From: G963665925 sp963676345
GTDB taxonomy: Bacteria; Bacillota; Clostridia; Peptostreptococcales; Acidaminobacteraceae
Direction of reading: 5' to 3'
NCBI GenBank assembly: GCA_963676345.2
Contig: CAXXTS010000003.1
Span: forward strand, 62,001-126,000
Length of the DNA: 64,000 nt
Position numbers and translations under genes: made by a program. Of this stretch, positions 17,770 to 26,716 are shown piece after piece. Numbering within the stretch: the stretch's first letter is position 1; every line of letters begins with the position of its first letter. The notes beneath the pieces were generated by a model. It did not search any database and was not told the DNA's origin. It saw nothing but the letters and a program-made list of their open reading frames with translations.

Positions 17770-17806
17770 TAAGTGTTTGAATGCATTAAAAATAAGGAGG
17801 CGGAAT

Positions 17807-18919
17807 ATGTTGATAGAACGACTCGATATTATACGCATTAAAAATCCATTTGCGTCTCCCTTTGAAACAAGCTTTGTAAAGTTTCTTGAGCGAGATGCAC
17901 TGATAATTAAAATTTACGCAGAAGGACATGTGGGGTATGGCGAGTGCAAAGCTTTCTTTGCACCGCTGTATAATCCAGAAGACAATGGCACCTGCATGCA
18001 TATTATAAAAAATGTCATTGCACCTGCTATTCTAGGCAAGGAAATAGATGGCCCTGAAGATTTTATGAACACCGTTTCTTTTATTAGGGGCAATAAGCTG
18101 GCAAAGGCAGCGGTAGAAAATGCACTTTGGGACATTGAAGTCAAGCGGACAGGCAAATGCCTGAAGACACTTTTAGGTGGCACACAAAGTCAAGTTGAAA
18201 TTGGCATCAGTCTGGGCATTCAACCGAGTGTTGACGTGCTCCTTCAAAAGGTTGAAAAAGCCCAGCTGGATGGTTACAAGAGAACAAAAATTAAAATTAA
18301 GCCGGGTTGGGACTATGAAGTGGTTAAAGCGGTTCGAGAGGCTTTTCCTGAAATTGTACTCACCATTGATGCCAATTCAGCCTACACGCTAGACGATATT
18401 CAGCTCTTTAAGTCAATGGATCCATTTAAATTGACCTTTATTGAGCAACCCCTGGGTGAAAATGACATTATAGACCATGCCAAACTTCAAAAAGAGATTC
18501 AAACAGCCATATGTCTCGATGAGAGTATAGAGTCTGTTGAAGATGCAAGGCAAGCTATAGAAATGGGTAGCTGTCGTGTAATCAATATCAAGTCCAGTCG
18601 CTGCGGTGGCATATATGAAGCTGTTAAAATACACGATTTATGTATGGCGTATAAAATTCCAGTTTGGTGTGGCGGTATGACAGAAACAGGCATTGGTCGC
18701 GTTCAAAATATTGCGCTTGCAAGCCTTCCAAACTTTACACTGGCACACGATATTGCACCAAGTGCCCGGTATTTTGAAAAAGACATTGTACAGCCATCTG
18801 TTGAAATGACTGATAAAGGCATGATGCACGTACCGGACAAAAATAATGGGATTACCTATACGGTTGATGAAGATGCAATAGACCGCATTGCAGTCAGCAA
18901 AGTGATTATTAGAGCATAA
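17807..18919 (+). CDS. N-acylamino acid racemase / OSBS-family enolase-superfamily enzyme (copy 1)
   Basis: A 370-residue enzyme of the muconate-lactonising subgroup of the enolase superfamily. Residues 1-125 are the capping domain. The barrel holds the KIKIK base motif (K161, K163), metal ligands D188 (TIDANSAYT), E213 (FIEQPL) and D238 (CLDES), and the second base K262 (INIKSSRCGG). The spacing and the phrase VWCGGMTETGIGR match N-succinylamino acid racemase/o-succinylbenzoate synthase proteins. No menaquinone genes are nearby, so racemisation or epimerisation of an N-acyl amino acid is favoured over menaquinone synthesis. ATG 17807 follows AAGGAGG. Copy 2 begins 25 bp downstream and has exactly the same length. 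Confidence 0.85.
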   Translation: MLIERLDIIRIKNPFASPFETSFVKFLERDALIIKIYAEGHVGYGECKAFFAPLYNPEDNGTCMHIIKNVIAPAILGKEIDGPEDFMNTVSFIRGNKLAKAAVENALWDIEVKRTGKCLKTLLGGTQSQVEIGISLGIQPSVDVLLQKVEKAQLDGYKRTKIKIKPGWDYEVVKAVREAFPEIVLTIDANSAYTLDDIQLFKSMDPFKLTFIEQPLGENDIIDHAKLQKEIQTAICLDESIESVEDARQAIEMGSCRVINIKSSRCGGIYEAVKIHDLCMAYKIPVWCGGMTETGIGRVQNIALASLPNFTLAHDIAPSARYFEKDIVQPSVEMTDKGMMHVPDKNNGITYTVDEDAIDRIAVSKVIIRA

Positions 18920-18944
18920 GCTGAAGCGGAGGGGTGGACTGAAT

Positions 18945-20057
18945 ATGAAAATTGAAAAAATAGTACTTCGCAAGATGAAAATGGACTTCAGAGTGCCCTT
19001 TGAAGTCAGCTTCGGTGTCATGAAGCACAAGAATTTTATTGCCGTTGAAGTCCACTCAAAGGACCACGTTGGCTATGGAGACTGCTCAGCCTTTGAGCAT
19101 CCTTATTATAACGAAGAAACGATTGAGAGTGCATGGCATATTATCAGTCAATTCCTAGTGCCCTTACTTTATTCAAAAGAGCGGATTGGACATCCAACAG
19201 AGGTCAACGCCCTCTTTTCCCACATTAGAAGAAATAAAATGGCAAAATCAGCTCTTGACTGTGCGATTTGGGACCTTTATGCAAAGGAAAAAGGCATTTC
19301 TGTTTCAGAGGCTCTGGGTGGTACACGTAGTGAAGTTGAAACGGGCGTGAGTATTGGTATCCAGGAAAGCTTGGATCAGTTACTCAGCACGGTTGATAGT
19401 CATATGAATGAAGGCTACAAAAGGGTGAAAATAAAAATTAAGCCTGGAAAAGACATTGAATATTTGCGTGGGATACGAGAGCGTTTCGGAGATGTTATGC
19501 TGATGGCAGATGCCAACTCAGCATATACCTTAAATGACTTATCCATGCTTAGAGAAATGGATGATTTGAATTTGCTCATGATTGAGCAGCCCTTAGCGCA
19601 TGATGATATTGTCGATCATGCAAAGCTTCAGGCAGTCATGAAGACACCGATTTGTCTGGATGAGAGCATCCATTCGGTGGAAGACGCACGAAAAGTCATT
19701 GAGCTTGGCAGCACCAAAACCATCAACATTAAGGTAGCACGTGTGGGTGGCCTTACTGAGGCGCGGAAGATTCATGATATCTGCATGGAGCACGATATAC
19801 CGGTATGGTGTGGTGGCATGCTGGATACAGGTATTGCACGCGCGCATAATGTTGCGGTTGCATCTCTTCCAAATTATAAATATCCGGGGGATATTCCGGC
19901 TTCTACACGCTACTGGACAAAAGACATTATCAATCCACCAATGGAAATCAGCGGTCAGGCGACCATTATGGTACCGAATAAACCCGGTATTGGCTTTGAT
20001 CCAATTGCGGAATTGATAGACCGGTACACTTATGAGAAGTTAGAGATTACACGATAG
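18945..20057 (+). CDS. N-acylamino acid racemase / OSBS-family enolase-superfamily enzyme (copy 2)
   Basis: A 370-residue paralogue of the preceding gene with complete catalytic residues: KIKIK (K162, K164), D189 (ADANSAYT), E214 (IEQPL), D239 (CLDES) and K263 (INIKVARVGG). The last four sit at the same numbers as in the characterised Amycolatopsis N-acylamino acid racemase. It is closer to the usual NSAR consensus than copy 1, for example GGLTEARKIHDIC and WCGGMLDTGIARAH. The 20s and 50s loops differ from copy 1 (FEVSFGVMKHKNF against FETSFVKFLERDA), which suggests different side-chain specificity. GGAGGGG precedes the ATG. The exact acyl group is not predictable from sequence alone. Confidence 0.87.
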   Translation: MKIEKIVLRKMKMDFRVPFEVSFGVMKHKNFIAVEVHSKDHVGYGDCSAFEHPYYNEETIESAWHIISQFLVPLLYSKERIGHPTEVNALFSHIRRNKMAKSALDCAIWDLYAKEKGISVSEALGGTRSEVETGVSIGIQESLDQLLSTVDSHMNEGYKRVKIKIKPGKDIEYLRGIRERFGDVMLMADANSAYTLNDLSMLREMDDLNLLMIEQPLAHDDIVDHAKLQAVMKTPICLDESIHSVEDARKVIELGSTKTINIKVARVGGLTEARKIHDICMEHDIPVWCGGMLDTGIARAHNVAVASLPNYKYPGDIPASTRYWTKDIINPPMEISGQATIMVPNKPGIGFDPIAELIDRYTYEKLEITR

Positions 20058-20078
20058 ATAGAAAGAGGGAATAGACCT

Positions 20079-21266
20079 ATGGAGCAGGCGCTGAGCAATC
20101 TGAAAGTGCTGGACTTAACCCGTGTGCTGGCTGGACCATACTGCACAATGATTCTTGCAGATATGGGCGCAGAGGTTATCAAGGTAGAGCAACCCGGTCG
20201 CGGTGATGATTCAAGGCAATTTGGACCTTATGTTGAAGGGGAAAGTGCTTATTTTATGAGCATTAACCGAAATAAGAACAGCATAACCATTAACCTCAAG
20301 CACCAAGAAGGCAAGAAACTCTTTCTTGATCTTGTGGCTAAGGTTGATGTTGTCGTTGAAAACTACAGACCGGGTACCATGGAAAAACTCGGGATCGGAT
20401 ATGACATCATTAAGCAGGTCAATCCTAAAATTATTTATGCTGCAACATCTGGATTTGGTCATAGCGGCCCTTATAGCCAGCGCCCAGCCTATGATGGCGT
20501 TGTTCAAGCTATGGGTGGCATTATGAGTATTACAGGTCAACCCGGTGGAAAACCAACGCGTGTAGGCCCTTCCGTTGGAGATATCAATGCAGGCATGTTT
20601 ACTGCCATTGGTGTGCTGGGTGCACTGAATTACAGAAATGCTACGGGTAAAGGCCAAAAGGTTGATGTAGCCATGCTAGACTGTCAAGTTGCAATACTAG
20701 AAAATGCCATTGCCCGCTATTTTGTAAATGGAAAGTCCCCGGAACCAGCAGGGAACAAGCATGCTTCCATTGTGCCTTTTGAACCCTTTGATACCGCGGA
20801 TGGAGAAATTATGATTGCTGCTGGAAACGATGCGATTTGGTGTAACTTCTGTACAGCGATTGGGCGCCCGGATCTTGCAGCAGACCCTAAATTTTTAACG
20901 AATCCACTGCGCAGTAAAAACTATGACCAACTTCGGCCACTTATTGCAGCAGAAATTGAAAAGAAAGAAACGGCCCAATGGCAAGAGCTGCTTGACGGGG
21001 CAGGTGTACCAAATGGCCCGATCAATTCGATCGAACAGGTCACTAAGGACAAGCAGGTTTTGCACCGGGAAATGATTGTCGATATGGTGCATCCGACTGC
21101 AGGCCTTGTCAAAGTACCGGGCGTGCCGATTAAAATGAGCGAAACACAAGGTTCTGTAAGAACTTCAGCGCCTGTACTGGGTGCCCATACTGCCCAGATT
21201 CTTTCACAGTATTTGGGACTGTCTGAAGTAGAAATTGAAAAGCTAAGCGCCCAAGGCGCCATCTAA
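20079..21266 (+). CDS. CaiB/BaiF (class III) CoA-transferase
   Basis: A 395-residue family III CoA transferase. The N-terminus LKVLDLTRVLAGPYCTMILA and GAEVIKVEQPGRGDD bind CoA, and the catalytic aspartate is D168 in PSVGDINAG. Members swap CoA between carboxylic acids through a mixed anhydride at this aspartate. It closes the operon with the YfcC carrier and the two racemases, 21 bp after copy 2. It may activate the liberated acid, or regenerate an acyl-CoA such as succinyl-CoA; both are inference. A strong hairpin terminator follows. Ribosome site AAAGAGG lies upstream of the ATG. Confidence 0.88.
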   Translation: MEQALSNLKVLDLTRVLAGPYCTMILADMGAEVIKVEQPGRGDDSRQFGPYVEGESAYFMSINRNKNSITINLKHQEGKKLFLDLVAKVDVVVENYRPGTMEKLGIGYDIIKQVNPKIIYAATSGFGHSGPYSQRPAYDGVVQAMGGIMSITGQPGGKPTRVGPSVGDINAGMFTAIGVLGALNYRNATGKGQKVDVAMLDCQVAILENAIARYFVNGKSPEPAGNKHASIVPFEPFDTADGEIMIAAGNDAIWCNFCTAIGRPDLAADPKFLTNPLRSKNYDQLRPLIAAEIEKKETAQWQELLDGAGVPNGPINSIEQVTKDKQVLHREMIVDMVHPTAGLVKVPGVPIKMSETQGSVRTSAPVLGAHTAQILSQYLGLSEVEIEKLSAQGAI

Positions 21267-21319
21267 ATATGTTTGCCCCTTACACGTGTGTTGGTCAACC
21301 GGCAATGTGTGATAAATCA

Positions 21320-21371
21320 CTTCTAAAGCGCAGCTGATTTCAAATCAGCCGTTGTTTTAGAAGTTTTTTTT
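21320..21371 (+). terminator. Intrinsic terminator of the racemase operon
   Basis: Outer arms CTTCTAAA (21320-21327) and TTTAGAAG (21356-21363) enclose a GCTGATT/AATCAGC helix, followed by eight T. It lies 54 bp after the CoA-transferase gene. Confidence 0.85.
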
Positions 21372-21380
21372 GTTGTTTCA

Positions 21381-21547
21381 TTTAAGTCTGATTATTATGA
21401 ATGTGAACGAGAAAGTGACGGATTTTTATTAAAACCATTATCCAAGAAGCAGATAGAATGGCACATCTCATTACCAATATGATTGAAGTCTAAAAAGCGG
21501 ATACTCAAATGGGAAACACCAATCAAGAATGGATAAATATCGTAGTG
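21381..21547 (+). pseudogene. Possible remnant of a histidine kinase dimerisation helix
   Basis: Within the 327-bp gap between the CoA transferase and the CHAD gene, the frame from 21381 reads SDGFLLKTIIQEADRMAHLI then TNMIEV and a stop, followed in frame by KADTQMGNTNQEWINIVVD and a second stop. EADRMxxLIxNMIEV is the typical second helix of a HisKA domain. There is no H-box helix, start or ATP-binding domain, so at most this is a degraded scrap. Chance similarity is possible. Confidence 0.25.
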
Positions 21548-21593
21548 GATTGATAGCGTGACATTACGGGTAAAAATGCGATGAGGTGATAGC

Positions 21594-22676
21594 ATGAAAG
21601 CTTCAGTATTTCCTAACAGTAAAAAGGTTTGCACCTATGCCGAAAAGCTGGGAAAAGAAAGGCACCTAGATATCCATTTGATTCACTCAATTTGTCAGCT
21701 CTATGAAATAGAGCATAGTGGGAATGATAGTAACGGCGTGTCGGGAGTCGGAAAGACATATGTCCAAAAGTCTATTTTTGAAGCACATGACCTAGCTCAG
21801 TGGAGAAGCCTTCAAAATGCCGTGCATCAGTGCACTATTATGGGTGCAATTGGAGACCGGTATGAGGAAGTTCTAAAAGACAGCATAGTTCTAGCCCGGG
21901 GAGAGATGTTTGAAAATACATTTGAGGTTGTAGAGGCAATGCGCCTGAAAGCCCTAAAGGCAGGACCATTTCATATGACATACACGGGTAAATCTCCCGA
22001 TGTACTATTTGACCAGTTGTACCAAGCGCTTATGCGTTTTAAGCAGGTAGATTCGACCGAAGAGGTACACCAACTCAGGGTACATGTTCGAAGACTTCGT
22101 TCTTTGCTGTACCTCTGTGATGAGAAAGGGCCTTTTTACAAAGGATTAAAGGACGTGTTCAAGCGCCTTGAAGAACCGAGAAAGCTCGATGTTTTTGGAC
22201 AGGCACTGAAAATATTGAACGTGGACAATAAGCGATTTATAAAGAGGCGTACAAAAGCCTATAAGCACTTAAAAAATGAACTGCCGGATAGTTTAGAAAA
22301 GCTAGATAGACTTTCTAAACCCCATGACTTGACCTTTCGGATGATCCCATACCTAGAAATGTACTTACAGCGTATTGCAAGTGTGGATTTTAGGAGTACT
22401 CAGCAGCTGCACGGTGTCCGAATAGCTGGTAAGAAACTTAAATACATGATAGAGACAGGTATGATCACTTGTGAACCAGAGGATTTAGACGCCATTAATC
22501 AGTTACACAAGGCAATCGGTCGTCATCATGATGTCGCAGAGAACAGGAAACTGATGCAGTGTTTTAATATATCCATGACGGGAGAAATGAAAAAGCACTT
22601 TAAGAGTATAGAGAAGAAAAGTTTGGTTAAAATACGTGAAACTGTGTTTTATCTGCACTTGAGAATGCGTGTTTAA
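21594..22676 (+). CDS. CHAD domain-containing protein
   Basis: A 360-residue helical protein. From about residue 145 it is a CHAD domain, with the conserved histidine-rich helices VHQLRVHVRRLRSLLYL near residue 160 and LHGVRIAGKKLKYMIE near residue 280. CHAD domains bind inorganic polyphosphate and are often found with polyphosphate kinases or phosphatases. Residues 1-135 are a separate helical region with scattered histidines (HLDIHLIHSICQLYEIEH, VHQCTIMGAIGDRYEEV) that could be a worn HD-like domain as found at the end of Ppx/GppA; this is a guess. No polyphosphate enzyme is adjacent. GAGGTGA precedes the ATG. Confidence 0.75.
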   Translation: MKASVFPNSKKVCTYAEKLGKERHLDIHLIHSICQLYEIEHSGNDSNGVSGVGKTYVQKSIFEAHDLAQWRSLQNAVHQCTIMGAIGDRYEEVLKDSIVLARGEMFENTFEVVEAMRLKALKAGPFHMTYTGKSPDVLFDQLYQALMRFKQVDSTEEVHQLRVHVRRLRSLLYLCDEKGPFYKGLKDVFKRLEEPRKLDVFGQALKILNVDNKRFIKRRTKAYKHLKNELPDSLEKLDRLSKPHDLTFRMIPYLEMYLQRIASVDFRSTQQLHGVRIAGKKLKYMIETGMITCEPEDLDAINQLHKAIGRHHDVAENRKLMQCFNISMTGEMKKHFKSIEKKSLVKIRETVFYLHLRMRV

Positions 22677-22702
22677 AGGAGCTGCTAAGCAGCTCCTTTA
22701 AA
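22672..22702. terminator. Bidirectional terminator hairpin
   Basis: A perfect 14-bp stem (22672-22685 with 22689-22702, loop TAA) begins inside the stop codon of the CHAD gene and lies between convergent genes. The T tail is short on both sides. Confidence 0.7.
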
Positions 22703-22747
22703 TTTGTAATATCTTTGAAACACTGAATTGCTGGACAGGTTCATGTT

Positions 22748-25630
22748 TTACCGACCTGTTTCCTCATGAATTTGGGATAGGAGCTGACTGAGGGCCAGTT
22801 CAAACCGGTCCATGCCCTCTTGAATACCCTCTGTATCTTCTTCCTTACATAAGTCTTGAAGCGTGCTTGCAAGAATGCGAATGGTTTCCGAGCCAATACT
22901 GCCGGCACTGCTTTTAACTTTGTGAAAGAATCCTGCAGCGGAGGTGTAATCCTTATTGGAAAGGGCGGTTTTAATTTTGTCCAGTGTATTGGCATTTTCC
23001 TCAGCAAATGTTAGGAGGACTTGATTATACAAGTTTTCATTGCCACCCATAAGCTTTAAACCGAGTACTTTGTCAAAGAGCTGAGGGTCTGGTTTATCTT
23101 CATGCTGTATGACAAGAGGCGGTTTGTTATCAAGGGTACCATCCGCAAAATAGCCTTTTACCTTGACCATGAATTTTTCAGGGTCAAAAGGTTTGCTGAT
23201 AAAGTCATTCATTCCAGCAGTAGCGCACTTTTCACGCACGCCTTCAATGGCATCGGCAGTCATAGCGATAATAGGGACTGAGCTATATTTACGAATATGC
23301 TTTGAAGCATCGTATCCGTTCATGACAGGCATGTGTAAGTCCATTAGAACCAGGTCGTACTCAGCGCCGTCCTCAAATCGCTGTACAGCAATTTTTCCAT
23401 TGAGTGCTGAATCTGTAGAGAAGCCCAAAGACTTTAAGAGCTCTGATGCAATCAGTACATTGGTCTCATTGTCTTCTACAATAAGAATATTGCCTGAGTA
23501 GGCCTGGTCTTGCACTTGACCTATACGATCCGTTTGTTCTGTTTGTGAAGCCATCAGCTTGTTTTTGAACAAGTTTGAAATGGCGTTATAAAGCATAGAT
23601 GGTAAATAGGGTTCATACATTGCATACTGGTTAGAATGAATGGTTTTTGCCATGCTGTCCTTATTGTATTTATAGATGAAGAGGACTTTTGGAAGCTGTT
23701 CCATGGAAACATCTGCTTTAATTTGGTCGAAAAATTCCGCACAACCCTGTGTGGTGGAATCATCAAAAATAATCACAAGGTCATAGGGTTTTAAAAATTT
23801 CTTCTCATTGTTTCGAATGATATTGGTAAACTGCACTTCTGATGAAGTGAACTCTGGATTGATCGAGAAGCTTTTTAAATATTCAACCATGGTGCTTAGG
23901 CTGGACATGTTTTTGTTTAAAATCAAAGTTTTAATGTCTTTGATATACTCAAAGCCAGCCTTTGCCTTGCGTTCATTTTCCACATCGAGTACAAGTTTGA
24001 TTAAAACCGTAAAAAGAGTGCCTTCGCCCGGTGTACTTTGAACCTCAATGCTGCCTTGCATGAGTTCAACCAAATTCTTCACAATTGAAAGTCCAAGGCC
24101 TGTACCCCCAAACCGGCGGGTAATGGAAGCGTCTTCTTGAGTGAAGGGATCAAAAAGCTTTTCAAGGTGTTCGGCAGACATTCCAATCCCTGTGTCTGAA
24201 ATTTTGAACTCCAGTTGATACTGGTCACGCTCATAGCCGTACAAGTCCATTTCGAGGACAACGTCTCCTTTTTCTGTGAACTTGATGGCATTGACCATCA
24301 AATTGAGCAGAATCTGTCCCAGACGGACCTTATCACCATAAAAACAATTTGGAATATCCGGATTTTTAATGAGTGTAAAGTTCAGGTTTTTATCAGCCAC
24401 CCTATGACCAACAATATTGATGACATTTCGAACAACTTCGTCAAGTTCGAAGGGCTCGTTCTCAATATCTACTTTTCCGGCTTCAATCTTTGAGAAATCA
24501 AGTATGTCATTGATGATGCTCAGCATGGTTTCAGAAGCAAACTTAATGCGCTCCATATGGGCACGCTGGGAATGTGTCAGCTCGGAGTTCAAAATTAGGT
24601 AACTTAGCCCGGTTATGGCGTTCAGAGGCGTGCGGATTTCATGAGACATTCTGGCAAGAAAGGTGCTCTTGACCTCGTTGGCCATTTCAGCTTCATGCTT
24701 TGCATGTTTAAGCGAAGCTTCGATTTCCTTTCGCTTTTGAATTTCGCGTTTGAGTTTTGTAATCCAGTAAATTGAAACAGCAGCTGAGATGGTTAGAATA
24801 CTACCAATAACTGCAAGGGCCCTAATGAGAGCTGTGTAGTCTTTGGCCTCTTTGACGCCGATCCACTTGTTGTAAATTTGAATGCGTTCTTCCTCGGTAA
24901 TGCTGTTCAGTGCCTTGTTAATAATGTGTGTAAGCTCCGGCCAGTCCTGACGTACAGCGAAGTGGAGTGTGTTGCGATCACCGCTTTCAAGGGTTAGGTA
25001 TTTGATTTCATTGATTCCAAGTTCGTTAATCAGATAGCTGGTGGTTGCAAGGTTACCCACATAATATTTTGCATTGCCCTTAGAAACAGCCAGCAGGGCT
25101 TCTTCCGCGGTTGTATGGAGGTCAAGTTTGATTTTAGGGTAGTTCAGCAGAAAGCTGTGGTGTGAGCTATTTGTCTGAACGGCGACGGTTTGACCATACA
25201 GGTCTTCTAGACCACTGATTTGCGGGGTGGTGTTTTGCATCATGACAACCCGTTCAAACTGATAATAGGATTCAGAGAAATCAAAATAGTATTGCCGAGT
25301 ATCTGTAATAGATACGCAGGGCAAGACATCGAGCTTTCTCTCAACAGCCATCTCGTAGGCCTTACTCCAAGTCAGGTCTTCCATAACCACAAAGTCAAGT
25401 CCTGTACGTGCTTCAATGAGCTCAATATAGTCCGCGGCGATGCCTTTATAAGAGCCGTCTGAATCTATAAATTCAAAGGGAATAAAATGTGGATCGATAC
25501 CGATTCTGACTTTGGGGTGCTGCTTAACAAAAGCCTGTTCAGTGTCCGTTAAAGTAACGGTTTCGCCTTGGCTTACACTTGTGGTGAGCATGATAAGAAT
25601 CCCTATAAAAAGAATCGTTTTTTTAAGCAT
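22748..25630 (-). CDS. Hybrid sensor histidine kinase with periplasmic-binding sensor, REC and HPt domains
   Basis: A 960-residue membrane kinase. Domains in order: signal peptide 1-22; a family 3 solute-binding sensor about 27-255 (HPKVRIGIDPHFIPFEFI, DSDGSYKGIAADYIELI); one membrane helix near 265-285; a coiled linker; HisKA with phospho-acceptor in SHEIRTPLNA near 335; the ATPase domain with NLMVNAIKF, DTGIGM and GGTGLGLSIV; a degenerate receiver; an intact receiver (ILIVEDNETN, LVLMDLHMPVMNG, phospho-Asp near 763); and a C-terminal HPt with HKVKSSAGS near 905. It should sense an extracellular amino-acid-like ligand and pass phosphate through an internal relay. It is last in the operon, 6 bp after the HD-GYP regulator. 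Confidence 0.92.
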   Translation of the reverse strand: MLKKTILFIGILIMLTTSVSQGETVTLTDTEQAFVKQHPKVRIGIDPHFIPFEFIDSDGSYKGIAADYIELIEARTGLDFVVMEDLTWSKAYEMAVERKLDVLPCVSITDTRQYYFDFSESYYQFERVVMMQNTTPQISGLEDLYGQTVAVQTNSSHHSFLLNYPKIKLDLHTTAEEALLAVSKGNAKYYVGNLATTSYLINELGINEIKYLTLESGDRNTLHFAVRQDWPELTHIINKALNSITEEERIQIYNKWIGVKEAKDYTALIRALAVIGSILTISAAVSIYWITKLKREIQKRKEIEASLKHAKHEAEMANEVKSTFLARMSHEIRTPLNAITGLSYLILNSELTHSQRAHMERIKFASETMLSIINDILDFSKIEAGKVDIENEPFELDEVVRNVINIVGHRVADKNLNFTLIKNPDIPNCFYGDKVRLGQILLNLMVNAIKFTEKGDVVLEMDLYGYERDQYQLEFKISDTGIGMSAEHLEKLFDPFTQEDASITRRFGGTGLGLSIVKNLVELMQGSIEVQSTPGEGTLFTVLIKLVLDVENERKAKAGFEYIKDIKTLILNKNMSSLSTMVEYLKSFSINPEFTSSEVQFTNIIRNNEKKFLKPYDLVIIFDDSTTQGCAEFFDQIKADVSMEQLPKVLFIYKYNKDSMAKTIHSNQYAMYEPYLPSMLYNAISNLFKNKLMASQTEQTDRIGQVQDQAYSGNILIVEDNETNVLIASELLKSLGFSTDSALNGKIAVQRFEDGAEYDLVLMDLHMPVMNGYDASKHIRKYSSVPIIAMTADAIEGVREKCATAGMNDFISKPFDPEKFMVKVKGYFADGTLDNKPPLVIQHEDKPDPQLFDKVLGLKLMGGNENLYNQVLLTFAEENANTLDKIKTALSNKDYTSAAGFFHKVKSSAGSIGSETIRILASTLQDLCKEEDTEGIQEGMDRFELALSQLLSQIHEETGR

Positions 25631-25636
25631 AATGGC

Positions 25637-26716
25637 CTACTTCCTCGATTTGTACTTTATGGAGATGCTTAATATTGTCTCTTCAATTTCTAAAAAGGCA
25701 TCTACCAAGTCGGGGTCAAAGTGATTGCCCTTTTCATCAATAAGAGTACTGCGTGCAAACGCGTGATCATAGGCTTCTTTATAGACCCGTTTGCTGGTCA
25801 GGGCATCGTAAACGTCAATGATTGCCATGAGGCGACCCGCGAGGGGGATATCCTTGCCCTTAATGCCCTTAGGGTAACCGCTTCCATCGAACTTTTCGTG
25901 ATGGGCCCCAATCAAATCTACGGCAGTGCGGACAAATTCATCTGCATAGCCAGTCCCCAACTGCTTGGTTAGAGCTTCGACACCAAAACGGACATGCTCT
26001 TTCATTGTCTGGTATTCACTTTCAGTCAATTTGCCGGGCTTTAGAAGAATCTGATCGCGAATGCCGACCTTTCCTATATCATGGAGGGGCGCCGTTTTAG
26101 AGAGTGTATTAATAAAGTCAGGACTCAGCAGTGTTGCATATGCAGACTTGGTTGCCAGGTGCGTTGCGAAGGCATGCATCATAAGCTGGGTTCTCTTGGT
26201 ATGGTTGGAAGACTCAAGGTCACGCACCTCAAGAAGACCCAGAAGGGCGTTAACGGTAACATCCCTAGAATGTTCAAGCTCCCTTGTTCTAATACGGACT
26301 TTTTCTTCAAGCTGCTGGTTGTAGTCTCTTATTTCGTTACGTATGCGTATCAGATTCAGGTGTACTTGAATCCGCTTCAAAAGGGATTTAGAGTTGAGTG
26401 GTTTTCGTATGTAGTCGACTGCGCCGAGTTCAAGTCCGCGAATTTCGTTTTCAATCTCCTCGTAATTGGTGAGAATAATCACAGAAACATCGTAATCGAC
26501 ATATTCTGACTTCAATTTTTCAAGGACTTCAAACCCATCCATGCGGGGCATGTTGAGGTCGAGGATGATCATGTAAATATCATTGTGCTTATCGAGTATT
26601 TCAAAGGCTTCAATGCCATCGTAGGCAGAAATGCACTCGAAATCATGAAGGATGTCTTGAATAATCATTTGATCCACTTGAGAATCTTCTACGATGAGTA
26701 TTTTAGAAATTTCCAT
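25637..26716 (-). CDS. Response regulator with HD-GYP c-di-GMP phosphodiesterase domain
   Basis: A 359-residue cytosolic two-domain protein. The receiver spans residues 1-120, with phospho-Asp in MIILDLNMPRMDG and the lysine in YIRKPLNS; a coiled linker follows; the HD-GYP domain spans about 150-350 with HDIGKVG, the metal histidines in EHVRFG and GAHHEKFDGSGYPKG, the family hallmark, then AIIDVYDALTSKR. It should degrade cyclic di-GMP when phosphorylated. Its start overlaps the stop of the upstream lipoprotein gene (TAATG) and it precedes the hybrid kinase, its probable phosphate donor. Confidence 0.92.
   Translation of the reverse strand: MEISKILIVEDSQVDQMIIQDILHDFECISAYDGIEAFEILDKHNDIYMIILDLNMPRMDGFEVLEKLKSEYVDYDVSVIILTNYEEIENEIRGLELGAVDYIRKPLNSKSLLKRIQVHLNLIRIRNEIRDYNQQLEEKVRIRTRELEHSRDVTVNALLGLLEVRDLESSNHTKRTQLMMHAFATHLATKSAYATLLSPDFINTLSKTAPLHDIGKVGIRDQILLKPGKLTESEYQTMKEHVRFGVEALTKQLGTGYADEFVRTAVDLIGAHHEKFDGSGYPKGIKGKDIPLAGRLMAIIDVYDALTSKRVYKEAYDHAFARSTLIDEKGNHFDPDLVDAFLEIEETILSISIKYKSRK

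Noticed and set aside
17744..17806. Upstream start of the first racemase-like gene within the carrier gene
   Set aside because: AAGGAGG precedes ATG 17807, which gives a 370-residue protein equal to its paralogue; the longer form has an unconserved 21-residue leader.
17807..20057. menC (o-succinylbenzoate synthase of menaquinone synthesis)
   Set aside because: The family overlaps, but there are two copies and no other menaquinone gene nearby, while carrier and amidase genes flank them.
21395..21634. Minus-strand 79-residue open frame across the CHAD gene start
   Set aside because: No ribosome site, no recognisable domain, and it overlaps the CHAD gene start and its ribosome site.
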